64,000 nucleotides of DNA. Origin: Microseira sp041929235 (GTDB lineage: Bacteria; Cyanobacteriota; Cyanobacteriia; Cyanobacteriales; Aerosakkonemataceae). The notes beneath the pieces are model-generated. The model ran no database searches, had not been told where the DNA came from, and saw only the letters and a program-made list of their open reading frames with translations. Where the stretch lies: contig NZ_JBHFNP010000278.1 in NCBI RefSeq assembly GCF_041929235.1, positions 1-64,000 on the forward strand, in the 5' to 3' direction. The position numbers and the translations under genes were made by a program. Below, piece by piece: positions 26,948-34,211 of the stretch (within the stretch, counting starts at the first letter, position 1; each line of letters opens with the position of its first letter).

Positions 26948-27691
26948 ATGCTAAACTACAATCCGCTGCAAAATCTGCCTTCTAGCGACGAACTGCCCGA
27001 TTCTGACGACACCCCTGTGGATAATGAGCTACAAAACTTAATTCCTGCGTTATTAAGGTCAATTTTAAATTGGCTGTGGGGCGCTCGCATGGATTGGTTT
27101 TTCGGCATCAATATGGGGATTTATCATACAACTGGGACAAATCCGAGAATCGCCATTGTTCCTGATGGCTTTCTCAGTTTAGGAGTCGAGCGACTCAGAT
27201 TTGAAGGCACAAGGTTAAGGCCAAGTTACGTCACTTGGGAAGAAAATAACATCGTCCCTATTTTTGTATTAGAAGTCGTCTCTCATACTTACGGAGAAGA
27301 ATACGACGAGAAAATGAGCAAATACGCCCGATTAGGGGTGTTGTACTATTGCGTTTACAATCCTGAATTTTGGCGTCGGGACAAGCATAACCCCTTTGAG
27401 GTGTATCGCTTAGTGGGTGGAGTCTATCAGCTTCAGGTAGGAGAACCAGTTTGGATGGCTGAAATTGGTTTGGGAATTGGACGAGCTGTTGGTAGTTACG
27501 ATCGATGCGAGCGGGAATGGTTGTATTGGTATGATCAGCAAGGGAATAGATTTCCCAGTATAGAAGAAATAGCCGCACAAGAACGCTTTCGCGCCGAACA
27601 AGAACGTCTTCGTGCCGAACAAGAACGCCTTCGCGCCGAGCGTTTGGCTGAACAGTTAAGAGCAATGGGGATTAATCCAGACGAGTTGTGA
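26948..27691 (+). CDS. Uma2-family (PD-(D/E)XK-like) putative nuclease
   Basis: A 247-residue protein from the ATG at 26948; an earlier in-frame start at 26897 adds 17 unlikely residues. The Uma2 core is seen in IAIVPDGFLSLGVERL, PIFVLEVVSHTYGEEYDEKMSKYARLGVLYYCVYNPE, with the D...E...K spacing of the restriction-like fold. The C-terminal tail has a coiled-coil of heptad repeats ERLRAEQ before the ending LRAMGINPDEL, a tail very common in cyanobacterial Uma2 proteins. The family is strongly expanded in cyanobacteria and its cellular role is unknown. No partner gene is apparent. Confidence 0.85.
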   Translation: MLNYNPLQNLPSSDELPDSDDTPVDNELQNLIPALLRSILNWLWGARMDWFFGINMGIYHTTGTNPRIAIVPDGFLSLGVERLRFEGTRLRPSYVTWEENNIVPIFVLEVVSHTYGEEYDEKMSKYARLGVLYYCVYNPEFWRRDKHNPFEVYRLVGGVYQLQVGEPVWMAEIGLGIGRAVGSYDRCEREWLYWYDQQGNRFPSIEEIAAQERFRAEQERLRAEQERLRAERLAEQLRAMGINPDEL

Positions 27692-27721
27692 CTGTTGCGG
27701 TGGTGAGCGTGAGCGAGGTTT

Positions 27722-28066
27722 TTATTTAGATTTTAGTCTTGGAGTAACTTCGGAAATATAAGTTTCCATATCTTCGCCTTTTTGCCATTTCACCCACGCG
27801 CTCATTAGCAAATTCACCAGTTCTGATTTATCGATTTCAATACCCTGCCTTTGAAGTTGCAGCAAGGCTTCCTCCACGTCCAAGTCAGTTTCTCGCTTAA
27901 CGTAGAAAGTTCGACCGATCCACGCTTCGTCGGATCTCTTTCCAATGGCAGGTCTACCCCTCTTCTTGGGTTCGCTTTTATTTGTTGGCACTGTTTGGGC
28001 GGGTGCGGGTGGTTTTGATTCCTCTACCTTAGCTTCACTTTCTTCAGGTGAAACGTCTTCTTGCAT
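27722..28066 (-). CDS. Small protein with AT-hook-like linker and ribbon-helix-helix-like C-terminus
   Basis: A 114-residue protein with an acidic, proline-rich N-terminal half. The basic segment KKRGRPAIGKRSD resembles an AT-hook (core RGRP), and the C-terminal domain of about 60 residues (RTFYVKRETDLDVEEALLQL, IDKSELVNLLMSAWVKW) is compatible with a ribbon-helix-helix dimer. DNA binding is therefore likely; a partition- or antitoxin-like role is possible but no toxin gene lies next to it. It is convergent with the Uma2 gene, 30 bp apart. Confidence 0.6.
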   Translation of the reverse strand: MQEDVSPEESEAKVEESKPPAPAQTVPTNKSEPKKRGRPAIGKRSDEAWIGRTFYVKRETDLDVEEALLQLQRQGIEIDKSELVNLLMSAWVKWQKGEDMETYISEVTPRLKSK

Positions 28067-28440
28067 TGTTAGCGATCGCTTTTTTAAATGGATTCTCTTT
28101 CATCACAGAATATCCTTGCCCAGCAAGTCAAATTCTGATATGGACGTCACTGGTAGTTTTACCGACACCGACTTTGGCAAAAGTGCAGGTTACTAGCATC
28201 GGGAGTCGCTATGCTATACCAGCACTTTAATCTAAATTGTCGTCAATGTCTATTTGCGAATGGTCGAAAGTTCACCATTCTGCAATTTCGCCAATGCAAA
28301 AATGTAAATATTTGAAAATGGAGCAATACAAATTGCTGAAAAATTGCTATTATGCAGCAGACAAGTAATCCCGCCGCGCAGAGGATCTCGAACATCCCCT
28401 ACGCGACTAACCCCCTAGAACGGTAGGAGGCTAAATTATC
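28067..28440. other. Intergenic region, nothing identified except a ribosome binding site
   Basis: The 374-bp stretch has a HIP1-like GCGATCGC at 28072, no clear repeat, and ends with a strong Shine-Dalgarno TAGGAGG 11 bases before the ATG at 28441. A leader of unknown length may be transcribed with the downstream gene. Confidence 0.4.
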
Positions 28441-28767
28441 ATGACAAACTTTGGTATTGGGTGGGGAACGTTGCTAAGTTCCCCGCCGCAGTTGGTTTAC
28501 TCGCAAACTCTGGGCTTTGTGCCTGGAGGAGGTGACACTTTACCGTCGTTCATTTCTGCTGCGGATAGTCTGCCTGGTTCGACGGGCGACTATGAATCTG
28601 TGAGGGTGGTGATTTATGGCTCACCATACGGGGTAAGCTACACCATTCGCTGGCTGTATACGCTCAGGTTCGCTTTTGTCAACGAGTGGAGCTTTCTTCT
28701 GCCTGCTCCTAATGGGGAATACATGAGCATCGTTACCAAGCGCATCCCGCTCAATCGCATTACCTAA
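28441..28767 (+). CDS. Hypothetical 108-residue protein
   Basis: I do not recognise this protein. It is called a gene because it has an unusually strong ribosome binding site (TAGGAGG at 28425-28431) and a complete frame of 108 residues. The sequence is glycine-, serine- and proline-rich in the first half (LGFVPGGGDTLPSFISAADS) and aromatic in the second (YTIRWLYTLRFAFVNEWSFLLPAP). It has no clear signal peptide or membrane helix. The following 220 bp contain no gene. Confidence 0.45.
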   Translation: MTNFGIGWGTLLSSPPQLVYSQTLGFVPGGGDTLPSFISAADSLPGSTGDYESVRVVIYGSPYGVSYTIRWLYTLRFAFVNEWSFLLPAPNGEYMSIVTKRIPLNRIT

Positions 28768-28991
28768 TCGGTAGCCAAGCGAAACTTGGTAACAACTTTG
28801 TAGCAATGCTGGCGATAGTTTCAGCTGTATTGGAAGCGATCGCCAGTTTCTTCGGTAAATTAGTGAGGAACGACTATGACCAACAGCAATGGGCTTAACG
28901 GCGACACGCCTTAACCCGACCGGATAACAGAATTTCAGCGGTTTGCAAGCGCGATCGCACTCCACTAGCTTACGGGCGGTGAGCGATCGCA

Positions 28992-29915
28992 TTAATCGGC
29001 AGCGGACTTTTTAGCCATGACTCGCTCTTTGAAACGAGCAGCTTGCTCGCGAATTGAGGGAATTTCAGTACCAGCAACACCCTCGGATTCGCTTGCCAAT
29101 TTTATCGCTTCTTCCAGATTGTTCTGTACCTCAGCTAGTTCAGCCAAACGCAGCAACACACTAGCCATCGTATCGGGGCGACTGATTTCTTTGCATAGTT
29201 GAAGACATTCTTGATAATATTGTCTGGCTTGCTCGTAGTCTCCTGCTAAAAAGTGCCATCGCCCCAAGTTAAGTAATGGATCTGCTTGATAATAACGATA
29301 CCTGTTTATCAGGGAATTATATCTTTCTAAGGATAGACTTAGTTCGCGGTAACTTGCTGGTAAGTCCTGCAATTGGAGATAAACTTCGCCTAAAGCATTA
29401 GGTAATTCCGCTTCGTGAAAAGCCCAATTTTCATTCACAGATGCTTGAGTGCGATTAACCGTTACAATATCTAGAGCTTTACGATAGTTTTTTAGAGCAG
29501 AGTTTAGGTTACCCTGGCGATGAGATAATACTCCCAAATATCGCATCAAACGACACTGTCCTATGGCATTTCCGATTAATTCATATTTTTGTAGCGCTGC
29601 ATTAAAGTATGTTTCGGATGTGATAAAATCTTCCCATTCCATGCAAACCCATCCCAGTTCGCTTAAAAGCTGCGCTTGAATGGTAATGTTATCTACAGCT
29701 TTAGCCGCTCTGAGTACGATATTTCCACATCGGAAATAGTCATTCCAATACCCTAAAAACCACAACTTACCGCTGGTTTTTTCCCAGACTTGATACAGGA
29801 ATTTGAACGAGCGATCGCTTTCCCCACTTTGCCCCAAACAAATCCTTTCAAAGTCTCGCAATAAACTAAATAAATTTGCCCTTTCCTCAAGGATAGTTAA
29901 GTCAACTGCCGTCAT
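28992..29915 (-). CDS. TPR-repeat protein paired with an NB-ARC ATPase
   Basis: A 307-residue helical protein with at least four TPR-like pairs (SETYFNAALQKYELIGNAIG, LNSALKNYRKALDIV, YEQARQYYQECLQLCKE, NLEEAIKLASESEG). The start at 29915 (MTAVDLTILEERANLFSLL) is chosen because GGAAGGG lies 7 bases before it; the upstream codons to 29996 are read from a REP palindrome. It follows the NB-ARC gene on the same strand, 152 bp downstream, and probably supplies the sensor/partner repeats that STAND proteins usually carry in cis. No enzymatic motif is present. Confidence 0.75.
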   Translation of the reverse strand: MTAVDLTILEERANLFSLLRDFERICLGQSGESDRSFKFLYQVWEKTSGKLWFLGYWNDYFRCGNIVLRAAKAVDNITIQAQLLSELGWVCMEWEDFITSETYFNAALQKYELIGNAIGQCRLMRYLGVLSHRQGNLNSALKNYRKALDIVTVNRTQASVNENWAFHEAELPNALGEVYLQLQDLPASYRELSLSLERYNSLINRYRYYQADPLLNLGRWHFLAGDYEQARQYYQECLQLCKEISRPDTMASVLLRLAELAEVQNNLEEAIKLASESEGVAGTEIPSIREQAARFKERVMAKKSAAD

Positions 29916-29969
29916 AATTACCCTTCCTTTAGCCAGATAAAATGACTGGATGCAGAGCATCCACATTCT

Positions 29970-30067
29970 GGTTCCCAGGCTCAGCCTGGGAACCAAAGTC
30001 GGGAGGTTCTACCGGACTTCGGGAGGCGTAAGCCCGGAGAACCAAAGTCGGGAGGTTCTACCGGACT
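29970..30067. repeat. REP palindrome plus 28-bp direct repeats
   Basis: GGTTCCCAGGC/GCCTGGGAACC palindrome at 29970-29994, then two copies of AACCAAAGTCGGGAGGTTCT plus ACCGGACT at 29991-30018 and 30040-30067. The repeat fills the gap between the NB-ARC and TPR genes and ends at the NB-ARC stop codon. It could attenuate transcription between them. Confidence 0.75.
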
Positions 30068-31456
30068 CTATAGATCGATCCCAAACTTCCATACCGCTAT
30101 CTTTGCCAAATCTTGCAATGAAGGTTGCCACTTATCAACCAATTCGCCGCGTACACTGCTTCTCACCCAAGGATGCAAATCATATCTCAAACTTCCTTGG
30201 GTATCTTGTACTTCTTCAATCAAATACCATCGTTTCAATTCGCGCTGGACTTGATGCCAATCTGATTCTTTCACCCACTTAGCGCCAGACAATTCTGCTA
30301 GAGTGACGCTAGCATCGGCTCGACCCATATAACGCAGTACATTTTTAGCTGTATTATTAATTCGCTGCCAAGCTGTTTCTAGAGAAAATTGATAGAATGC
30401 TTCAACTTCTCCGCTAGCTTTCTCTAGGGCAGATAATACAGGTTCGAGGTCTCGGTCATCCAAAACACGTCCGACAATAAAATGTAAAGCGAGTGGTGCG
30501 CCGCAGGATAATTCATAAACTCGGTCTAGCTGGCGATCGCTAGCTTGTAAAATTGCCGGAATATCTTTGTAAGTTGCTTCATCGCGCAACAAACTGTGGG
30601 ATGATTCTTTATCTAATCCTTGAATTGGAATTAATCCAACAAACTGGGGATTAGTTTTGAGACGACTGGTAAGAAGCGCCCGACTGGGATTGAGCATTTT
30701 AACCAAGTTTGCCAGAATATCTTCTACCTGTGAAGTTTCGGCGTTATCTAATACAACGAGTAACTTTTCTTCTCTGAGGCGCTGTTGAACTCGTTCTATA
30801 GGACAAGCCAATTGATGAGCGATTTGATTTAAAAATTGGTTCCAATTGAGCGCTTCATATTCATTTGTAGCGCTGATGCGACCATCGACTAATTCAGTTT
30901 GTCTTGCTGTGACCCACAATACATCAGCAAAGAGATTGCTTTTAATTGCAGTTTGAGCTACAACACTTGCAGCTTCTGTTTTACCATACCCCGCAGCACC
31001 ACTGAGAGAGAAGATGGATAACTCGTTGGGGTCAGCGAGGCGGTTTAATATTTGTGCGATTAGGTCTTTTCGCCCCCACACAGTTCGACAGCGATTATTA
31101 GGTACAAACAACCCGCGCTGGTGTTTGGTTTCTTCATCTGGGTTCTTGTTGAAACAGGTGTTTTGGGTTGCGATCGCCTTCGCTTCGTCAAACGAACAGT
31201 CGAGCAAAATCCGACACAAACCGTCAGCAATTCGATATTCACAGGTGTTGCGACTATCTGACAAAGCACTTCGTACCGCTTGGGGTGAAGGTTCCACAGT
31301 ATCGAGTTGCTGACGCCACGCGCACAAAAAGTCTTGCATTAAGTTGCGCTTTCCGGGCTTATATCTTTTATTAAACTCTTCCTGTAACTTTCGCTTCAAA
31401 TTTGAAGGCAGTTTAATCGTACTATTATTCCTTTTGGATTCATCAGGATTGCACAT
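30068..31456 (-). CDS. NB-ARC (STAND) ATPase
   Basis: A 462-residue protein. The N-terminal 120 residues have no recognisable effector (helical, KRKLQEEFNKRYKPGKRNLMQ). The NB-ARC domain follows: VWGRKDLIAQILNRL, Walker A SGAAGYGKTEAASVV, Walker B LLVVLDNAE, RNBS-like ALLTSRLKT and GAPLALHFIVGRV (GLPL-like). A winged-helix segment (VLRYMGRADASVTLAEL) ends the protein. C-terminal sensor repeats are absent in this chain; the next gene encodes a TPR protein and may fill that role. STAND ATPases act as signalling switches, in bacteria sometimes in phage defence; which applies here is unknown. Confidence 0.85.
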   Translation of the reverse strand: MCNPDESKRNNSTIKLPSNLKRKLQEEFNKRYKPGKRNLMQDFLCAWRQQLDTVEPSPQAVRSALSDSRNTCEYRIADGLCRILLDCSFDEAKAIATQNTCFNKNPDEETKHQRGLFVPNNRCRTVWGRKDLIAQILNRLADPNELSIFSLSGAAGYGKTEAASVVAQTAIKSNLFADVLWVTARQTELVDGRISATNEYEALNWNQFLNQIAHQLACPIERVQQRLREEKLLVVLDNAETSQVEDILANLVKMLNPSRALLTSRLKTNPQFVGLIPIQGLDKESSHSLLRDEATYKDIPAILQASDRQLDRVYELSCGAPLALHFIVGRVLDDRDLEPVLSALEKASGEVEAFYQFSLETAWQRINNTAKNVLRYMGRADASVTLAELSGAKWVKESDWHQVQRELKRWYLIEEVQDTQGSLRYDLHPWVRSSVRGELVDKWQPSLQDLAKIAVWKFGIDL

Positions 31457-31565
31457 GGTAATTTTAATGTACTAATTGTCCTAGCCCAAAACAACTCATC
31501 AACTGTTTATTCCGCTTGTATAGAGAATATCAGAAAAGCTCAGTCCAGCAAACTGGGTAAAAATA

Positions 31566-31612
31566 TTCAAATTACTTTCAAATTACTTTTAAATTACCTT
31601 CAAATTACTTTC
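31566..31612. promoter_or_regulatory. Four iterons TTCAAATTACTT in a divergent promoter region
   Basis: Four near-identical 11-12-bp units (TCAAATTACTT, with variants TTAAATTACCTT) lie in tandem between the NB-ARC gene (minus) and the PEP-CTERM gene (plus). Helical-turn spacing of 11-12 bp suggests a binding site for a cooperative regulator. Which promoter it serves cannot be told. Confidence 0.5.
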
Positions 31613-31763
31613 TATTTAATTTTAAGAATTTTTATTAATGCTAAGGTTGCTTAAAGGCTGAAAAATGAGCTATCAGCTTATTTACTTAGCCACAGCGATC
31701 GCCAAAACTTGTGTATTGGAATTAACCGAAAACAATTTTGCTCCTCAAAGAGGTCATTGTCTT

Positions 31764-32681
31764 ATGGGTCATCCAAAAAATGGAACTTTGTTAGTAGCAT
31801 CTGTTATTGCAACTCTTTGCTCGCTATCAGCTATCAGCAAACCAGCAGAAGCGGCTAGTTTGTACAAGGGTTGGAATTATGCAATTGATTCGTTTAACGA
31901 CAGCATAACTGGCAATAACGTTGGTGGCACTAAATATGAAATTTACGGTTTAGCTTTAAAGCAAACTGAGGATAAAGTTTTTATCGCTATCAATGCCAAT
32001 CTGCCTTTCGGAGGAACTCATAGTGATTATGCTGATGACGAACACGTTGGTTGGGGCGATTTAATATTCAACTTCTCCGGAAAAAATCTCAGCACTGCTA
32101 GCGCCAATAAAAACTTGCTTGGCATTCGATTTGCTAGCAAAAATGATTCTGGTGTTGCAGCTACAGGTGTGTATGAAGATGTCACCGCTAAAACTGTTGC
32201 CAAAGCAAACGGTATTGCCTTAGATAGTTTAGGCGAGTACAACGAATGGGTTAAAAGTAAGGGTAAAAAACCATCACTAGGCGACTTAGCTGCAAACGAT
32301 CCTTATTTCAATCAAGCAACTCACGTTCAAAATGTCATTGCCACCGGGAAAAAGGTAGGTGGTATCAATTTGCTGAGTGCTGGCAATTTAAGCAGTCTTG
32401 GTCTTGATTTCGGTCACTTCAATGCCAATGGTTCTCAGACAATTGGGTTGAGCGCTGACAGGTCTTTATTTCCGGAGGGTAATTTTATTCTTCACCTTGC
32501 TCCAGACTGCGATAACGACATCATTGCCCTTAAAGGAAAGCTTGACATTGTACCCCCAGAATCTGCTACTGTACCTGAGCCATCTGCGGTTTTAGGTTTA
32601 ACGGCGATGGGGTTATTGTTTGGCAGTAGCCAATTAGGACGTAACAAGCAACAGAAAGCTCTGAATTCTAGCGCTAGCTAA
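31764..32681 (+). CDS. PEP-CTERM-anchored exported protein, XDD-type
   Basis: A 305-residue exported protein. The start at 31764 is preferred: AAAGAGG lies 10 bases upstream and it yields a signal peptide (MGHPKNGTLLVASVIATLCS with cleavage after AEA). An in-frame ATG at 31665 would place 33 extra residues before it. The C-terminus carries the exosortase sorting signal: VPEPSAVLGL, a hydrophobic helix, and the basic tail GRNKQQK. The mature region has WGDLIFNF and ADDEHVGW segments, as in the XDD-type exosortase-dependent surface proteins of cyanobacteria. Expected location is the cell surface or extracellular matrix. No exosortase gene is in the window. Confidence 0.85.
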   Translation: MGHPKNGTLLVASVIATLCSLSAISKPAEAASLYKGWNYAIDSFNDSITGNNVGGTKYEIYGLALKQTEDKVFIAINANLPFGGTHSDYADDEHVGWGDLIFNFSGKNLSTASANKNLLGIRFASKNDSGVAATGVYEDVTAKTVAKANGIALDSLGEYNEWVKSKGKKPSLGDLAANDPYFNQATHVQNVIATGKKVGGINLLSAGNLSSLGLDFGHFNANGSQTIGLSADRSLFPEGNFILHLAPDCDNDIIALKGKLDIVPPESATVPEPSAVLGLTAMGLLFGSSQLGRNKQQKALNSSAS

Positions 32682-32774
32682 TTCATAGTTGACTGGCAAT
32701 GCCTGAATCATTTCCTGAATTATTAACAATTCTGGATTAAGGCAGACTTGCGCTTGATTTTTGGCCTGGGCGTA

Positions 32775-32924
32775 ATATGATGTCCGTTGAATTGCCCATA
32801 ATAAAAAAACCTCACAGAGTCGTTGCGTAGGGACTAAGGCTAAAGAGATTTATCGGACAAACAGATAAGGTTAATAATGCCGTGTCCCGGCTTTTGATTA
32901 TGGGTAATCGACCGGACATCATAT
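32775..32924. mobile_element. MITE family B, copy 3 (150 bp)
   Basis: The ends ATATGATGTCCG and CGGACATCATAT are inverted, with a second inverted block AATTGCCCATAAT/ATTATGGGTAAT just inside. The middle includes a GTGTCCCGG stretch. It lies in the gap between the PEP-CTERM gene and kdpC, on the far side of both stops. Confidence 0.75.
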
Positions 32925-32995
32925 AACACAACATTGTGGGGACACGGCATCCGAAAAACTTTGAGTAGGTGGCAAAACTTACTGATGCCGTGTCC

Positions 32996-33610
32996 CTACT
33001 CGCTACCAGGATTTAACGCATCTAAAGCCAAATTTAATTTCAGAACATTAACTCCAGGTTCGCCAAAAATACCCAAAAATCTGCCATCGGTATTTTGGTT
33101 AATTAATCTTTGGAGTTGATTTGGTTGTAAACCTCTGGTTTGTGCGACTCTGGTTATCTGCGCGATCGCAGCTGCTTTTGTAATATGAGGATCGAGGCTA
33201 GATCCAGATGTATAAACTAAATCTGCCGTTGGTTTAACACCTTCTTTTTGCAATCTAGCGAAATCTTTCCCTTTAATTCGAGCTAGCAATGCTGGGTTAC
33301 TCGGTGCTAAATTACTCGCACCAGAAATCCCTGTTTTCAACACTCCTGCTGAATCGTTATTTGGGTCAGCCGTACTGTAGTTGGTCGTGCTGGGACGGCT
33401 GTTAAAATAGCGGTCTGAGGTAAAAGGTTGACCGATTAAAGCCGAACCTACAACTTGTCCCTGAGCGTTTTTAATCAAACTGCCATTTGCTTGGTAAGGA
33501 AAAATTAACTGTCCAATTGCCACCATTGCTAAAGGATAAATAATCGCCACTAATACCCATAGAACCAGGGTAACTCGAATTGCTTTGACTAACTCGCGAA
33601 TAAAATTCAT
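32996..33610 (-). CDS. kdpC: Potassium-transporting ATPase C chain KdpC
   Basis: A 204-residue subunit with one N-terminal membrane helix (TLVLWVLVAIIYPLAMVAIGQLIFP) and the conserved periplasmic region: GSALIGQPFTSDRYFNSRPS, DLVYTSGSSLDPHIT and AAAIAQITRVAQTRGL. KdpC stabilises the KdpFABC complex and influences ATP affinity. It is the last gene of the kdp cluster on the minus strand, separated from the small kdp gene by an STRR block. Length and motifs are complete. Confidence 0.95.
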   Translation of the reverse strand: MNFIRELVKAIRVTLVLWVLVAIIYPLAMVAIGQLIFPYQANGSLIKNAQGQVVGSALIGQPFTSDRYFNSRPSTTNYSTADPNNDSAGVLKTGISGASNLAPSNPALLARIKGKDFARLQKEGVKPTADLVYTSGSSLDPHITKAAAIAQITRVAQTRGLQPNQLQRLINQNTDGRFLGIFGEPGVNVLKLNLALDALNPGSE

Positions 33611-33614
33611 AGTG

Positions 33615-33789
33615 GATTGCTAATTGCTAATTGGTAATAGCTAATTGCTAATTGCTAATTGGTAATAGCTAATTGCTGATTGCTAATTGCTAATTGCTGA
33701 TTGCTAATTGCTGATTGCTAATTGCTAGGAGCCGATAATAACTTTATTCTTACCTATTAGCCATTAGCCATTAGCCATTAGCCATTAGC
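33615..33789. repeat. Large STRR block between kdpC and the small kdp gene
   Basis: About 20 heptamers of CTAATTG type (33615-33727), mixed with GGTAATA and CTGATTG variants, followed by GCCATTA heptamers (33758-33789). It widens the kdp intergenic space without adding a gene. Confidence 0.9.
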
Positions 33790-33792
33790 AGT

Positions 33793-34170
33793 TTAAAATC
33801 GCTCTGGTTGGAACATGACTACGAATAAATAAATCGAAAGCGCTACCGTTACAATTGCCAAAATTCCTAGCGCATAAGACTGAGTGCGCGAAAGTGTTTC
33901 CCCGCTGGCGGCAAATACCGCAGGTGCAACAACGAGGTTAAAACACAGTAACAGGAATAAGTATAAAGGCAGCTTTTGACGACGCCATTCGCTCCAAATG
34001 TGGGAAATTACTTCAGGTGCAATACCAAATCCCGATTGATTACCCCCTGCATTCTTATAGACCGCGCAGGCGGTCTTTGTTTGTGTAGCCCCACCCTTCA
34101 GGGTGAGGGATTTTAGCGTTGATAAAAGCGGATTTGGTGTGAGTTGCGATCGCATGTGAATTGGTTCCAT
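33793..34170 (-). CDS. Small Kdp membrane subunit (KdpF/KdpN-like) with an in-frame repeat insertion
   Basis: The C-terminal 75 residues are typical of the short cyanobacterial protein encoded between kdpB and kdpC: SEWRRQKLPLYLFLLLCFNL, an alanine-containing loop (AASGETLSRTQSYALGI) and a second helix ending FVVMFQPERF. This makes two membrane helices. The N-terminal part (LLSTLKSLTLKGGATQTKTA to AVYKNAGGNQSG) is foreign and is encoded by hairpins at 34060-34109. The frame stays open, giving 125 residues. The start at 34170 is tentative; the native start may have been displaced. It is expected to stabilise the KdpABC complex. Confidence 0.7.
   Translation of the reverse strand: MEPIHMRSQLTPNPLLSTLKSLTLKGGATQTKTACAVYKNAGGNQSGFGIAPEVISHIWSEWRRQKLPLYLFLLLCFNLVVAPAVFAASGETLSRTQSYALGILAIVTVALSIYLFVVMFQPERF
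34056..34112. repeat. Hairpin-rich insertion inside the small kdp gene
   Basis: Two adjacent palindromes are present: GACCGCGCAGGCGGTC (34060-34075) and CCCCACCCTTCAGGGTGAGGG (34089-34109). The second resembles the left-end hairpin at 49019-49043 (AAGCCCCGCCC...GGGCGGCTT). It is probably a remnant of, or derived from, an IS200/IS605 end that inserted and kept the frame. Confidence 0.55.
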
Positions 34171-34211
34171 ATCTTTTGCTAATTGCTAATTGCTAATTGG
34201 GGATTATGCCA

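Noticed and set aside
28880..28920. Tiny frame of 11 codons (MTNSNGLNGDTP) after GAGGAACGACT
   Set aside because: The ribosome site is fair but the frame is too short to support; chance cannot be excluded.
29916..29996. N-terminal extension of the TPR protein
   Set aside because: These codons are read from a REP palindrome, and GGAAGGG stands before the internal ATG at 29915.
33615..33789. CRISPR array
   Set aside because: The regular heptamers have no spacers. They are STRR, and no cas gene is present. No CRISPR-like direct repeat with unique spacers was seen anywhere in the window.
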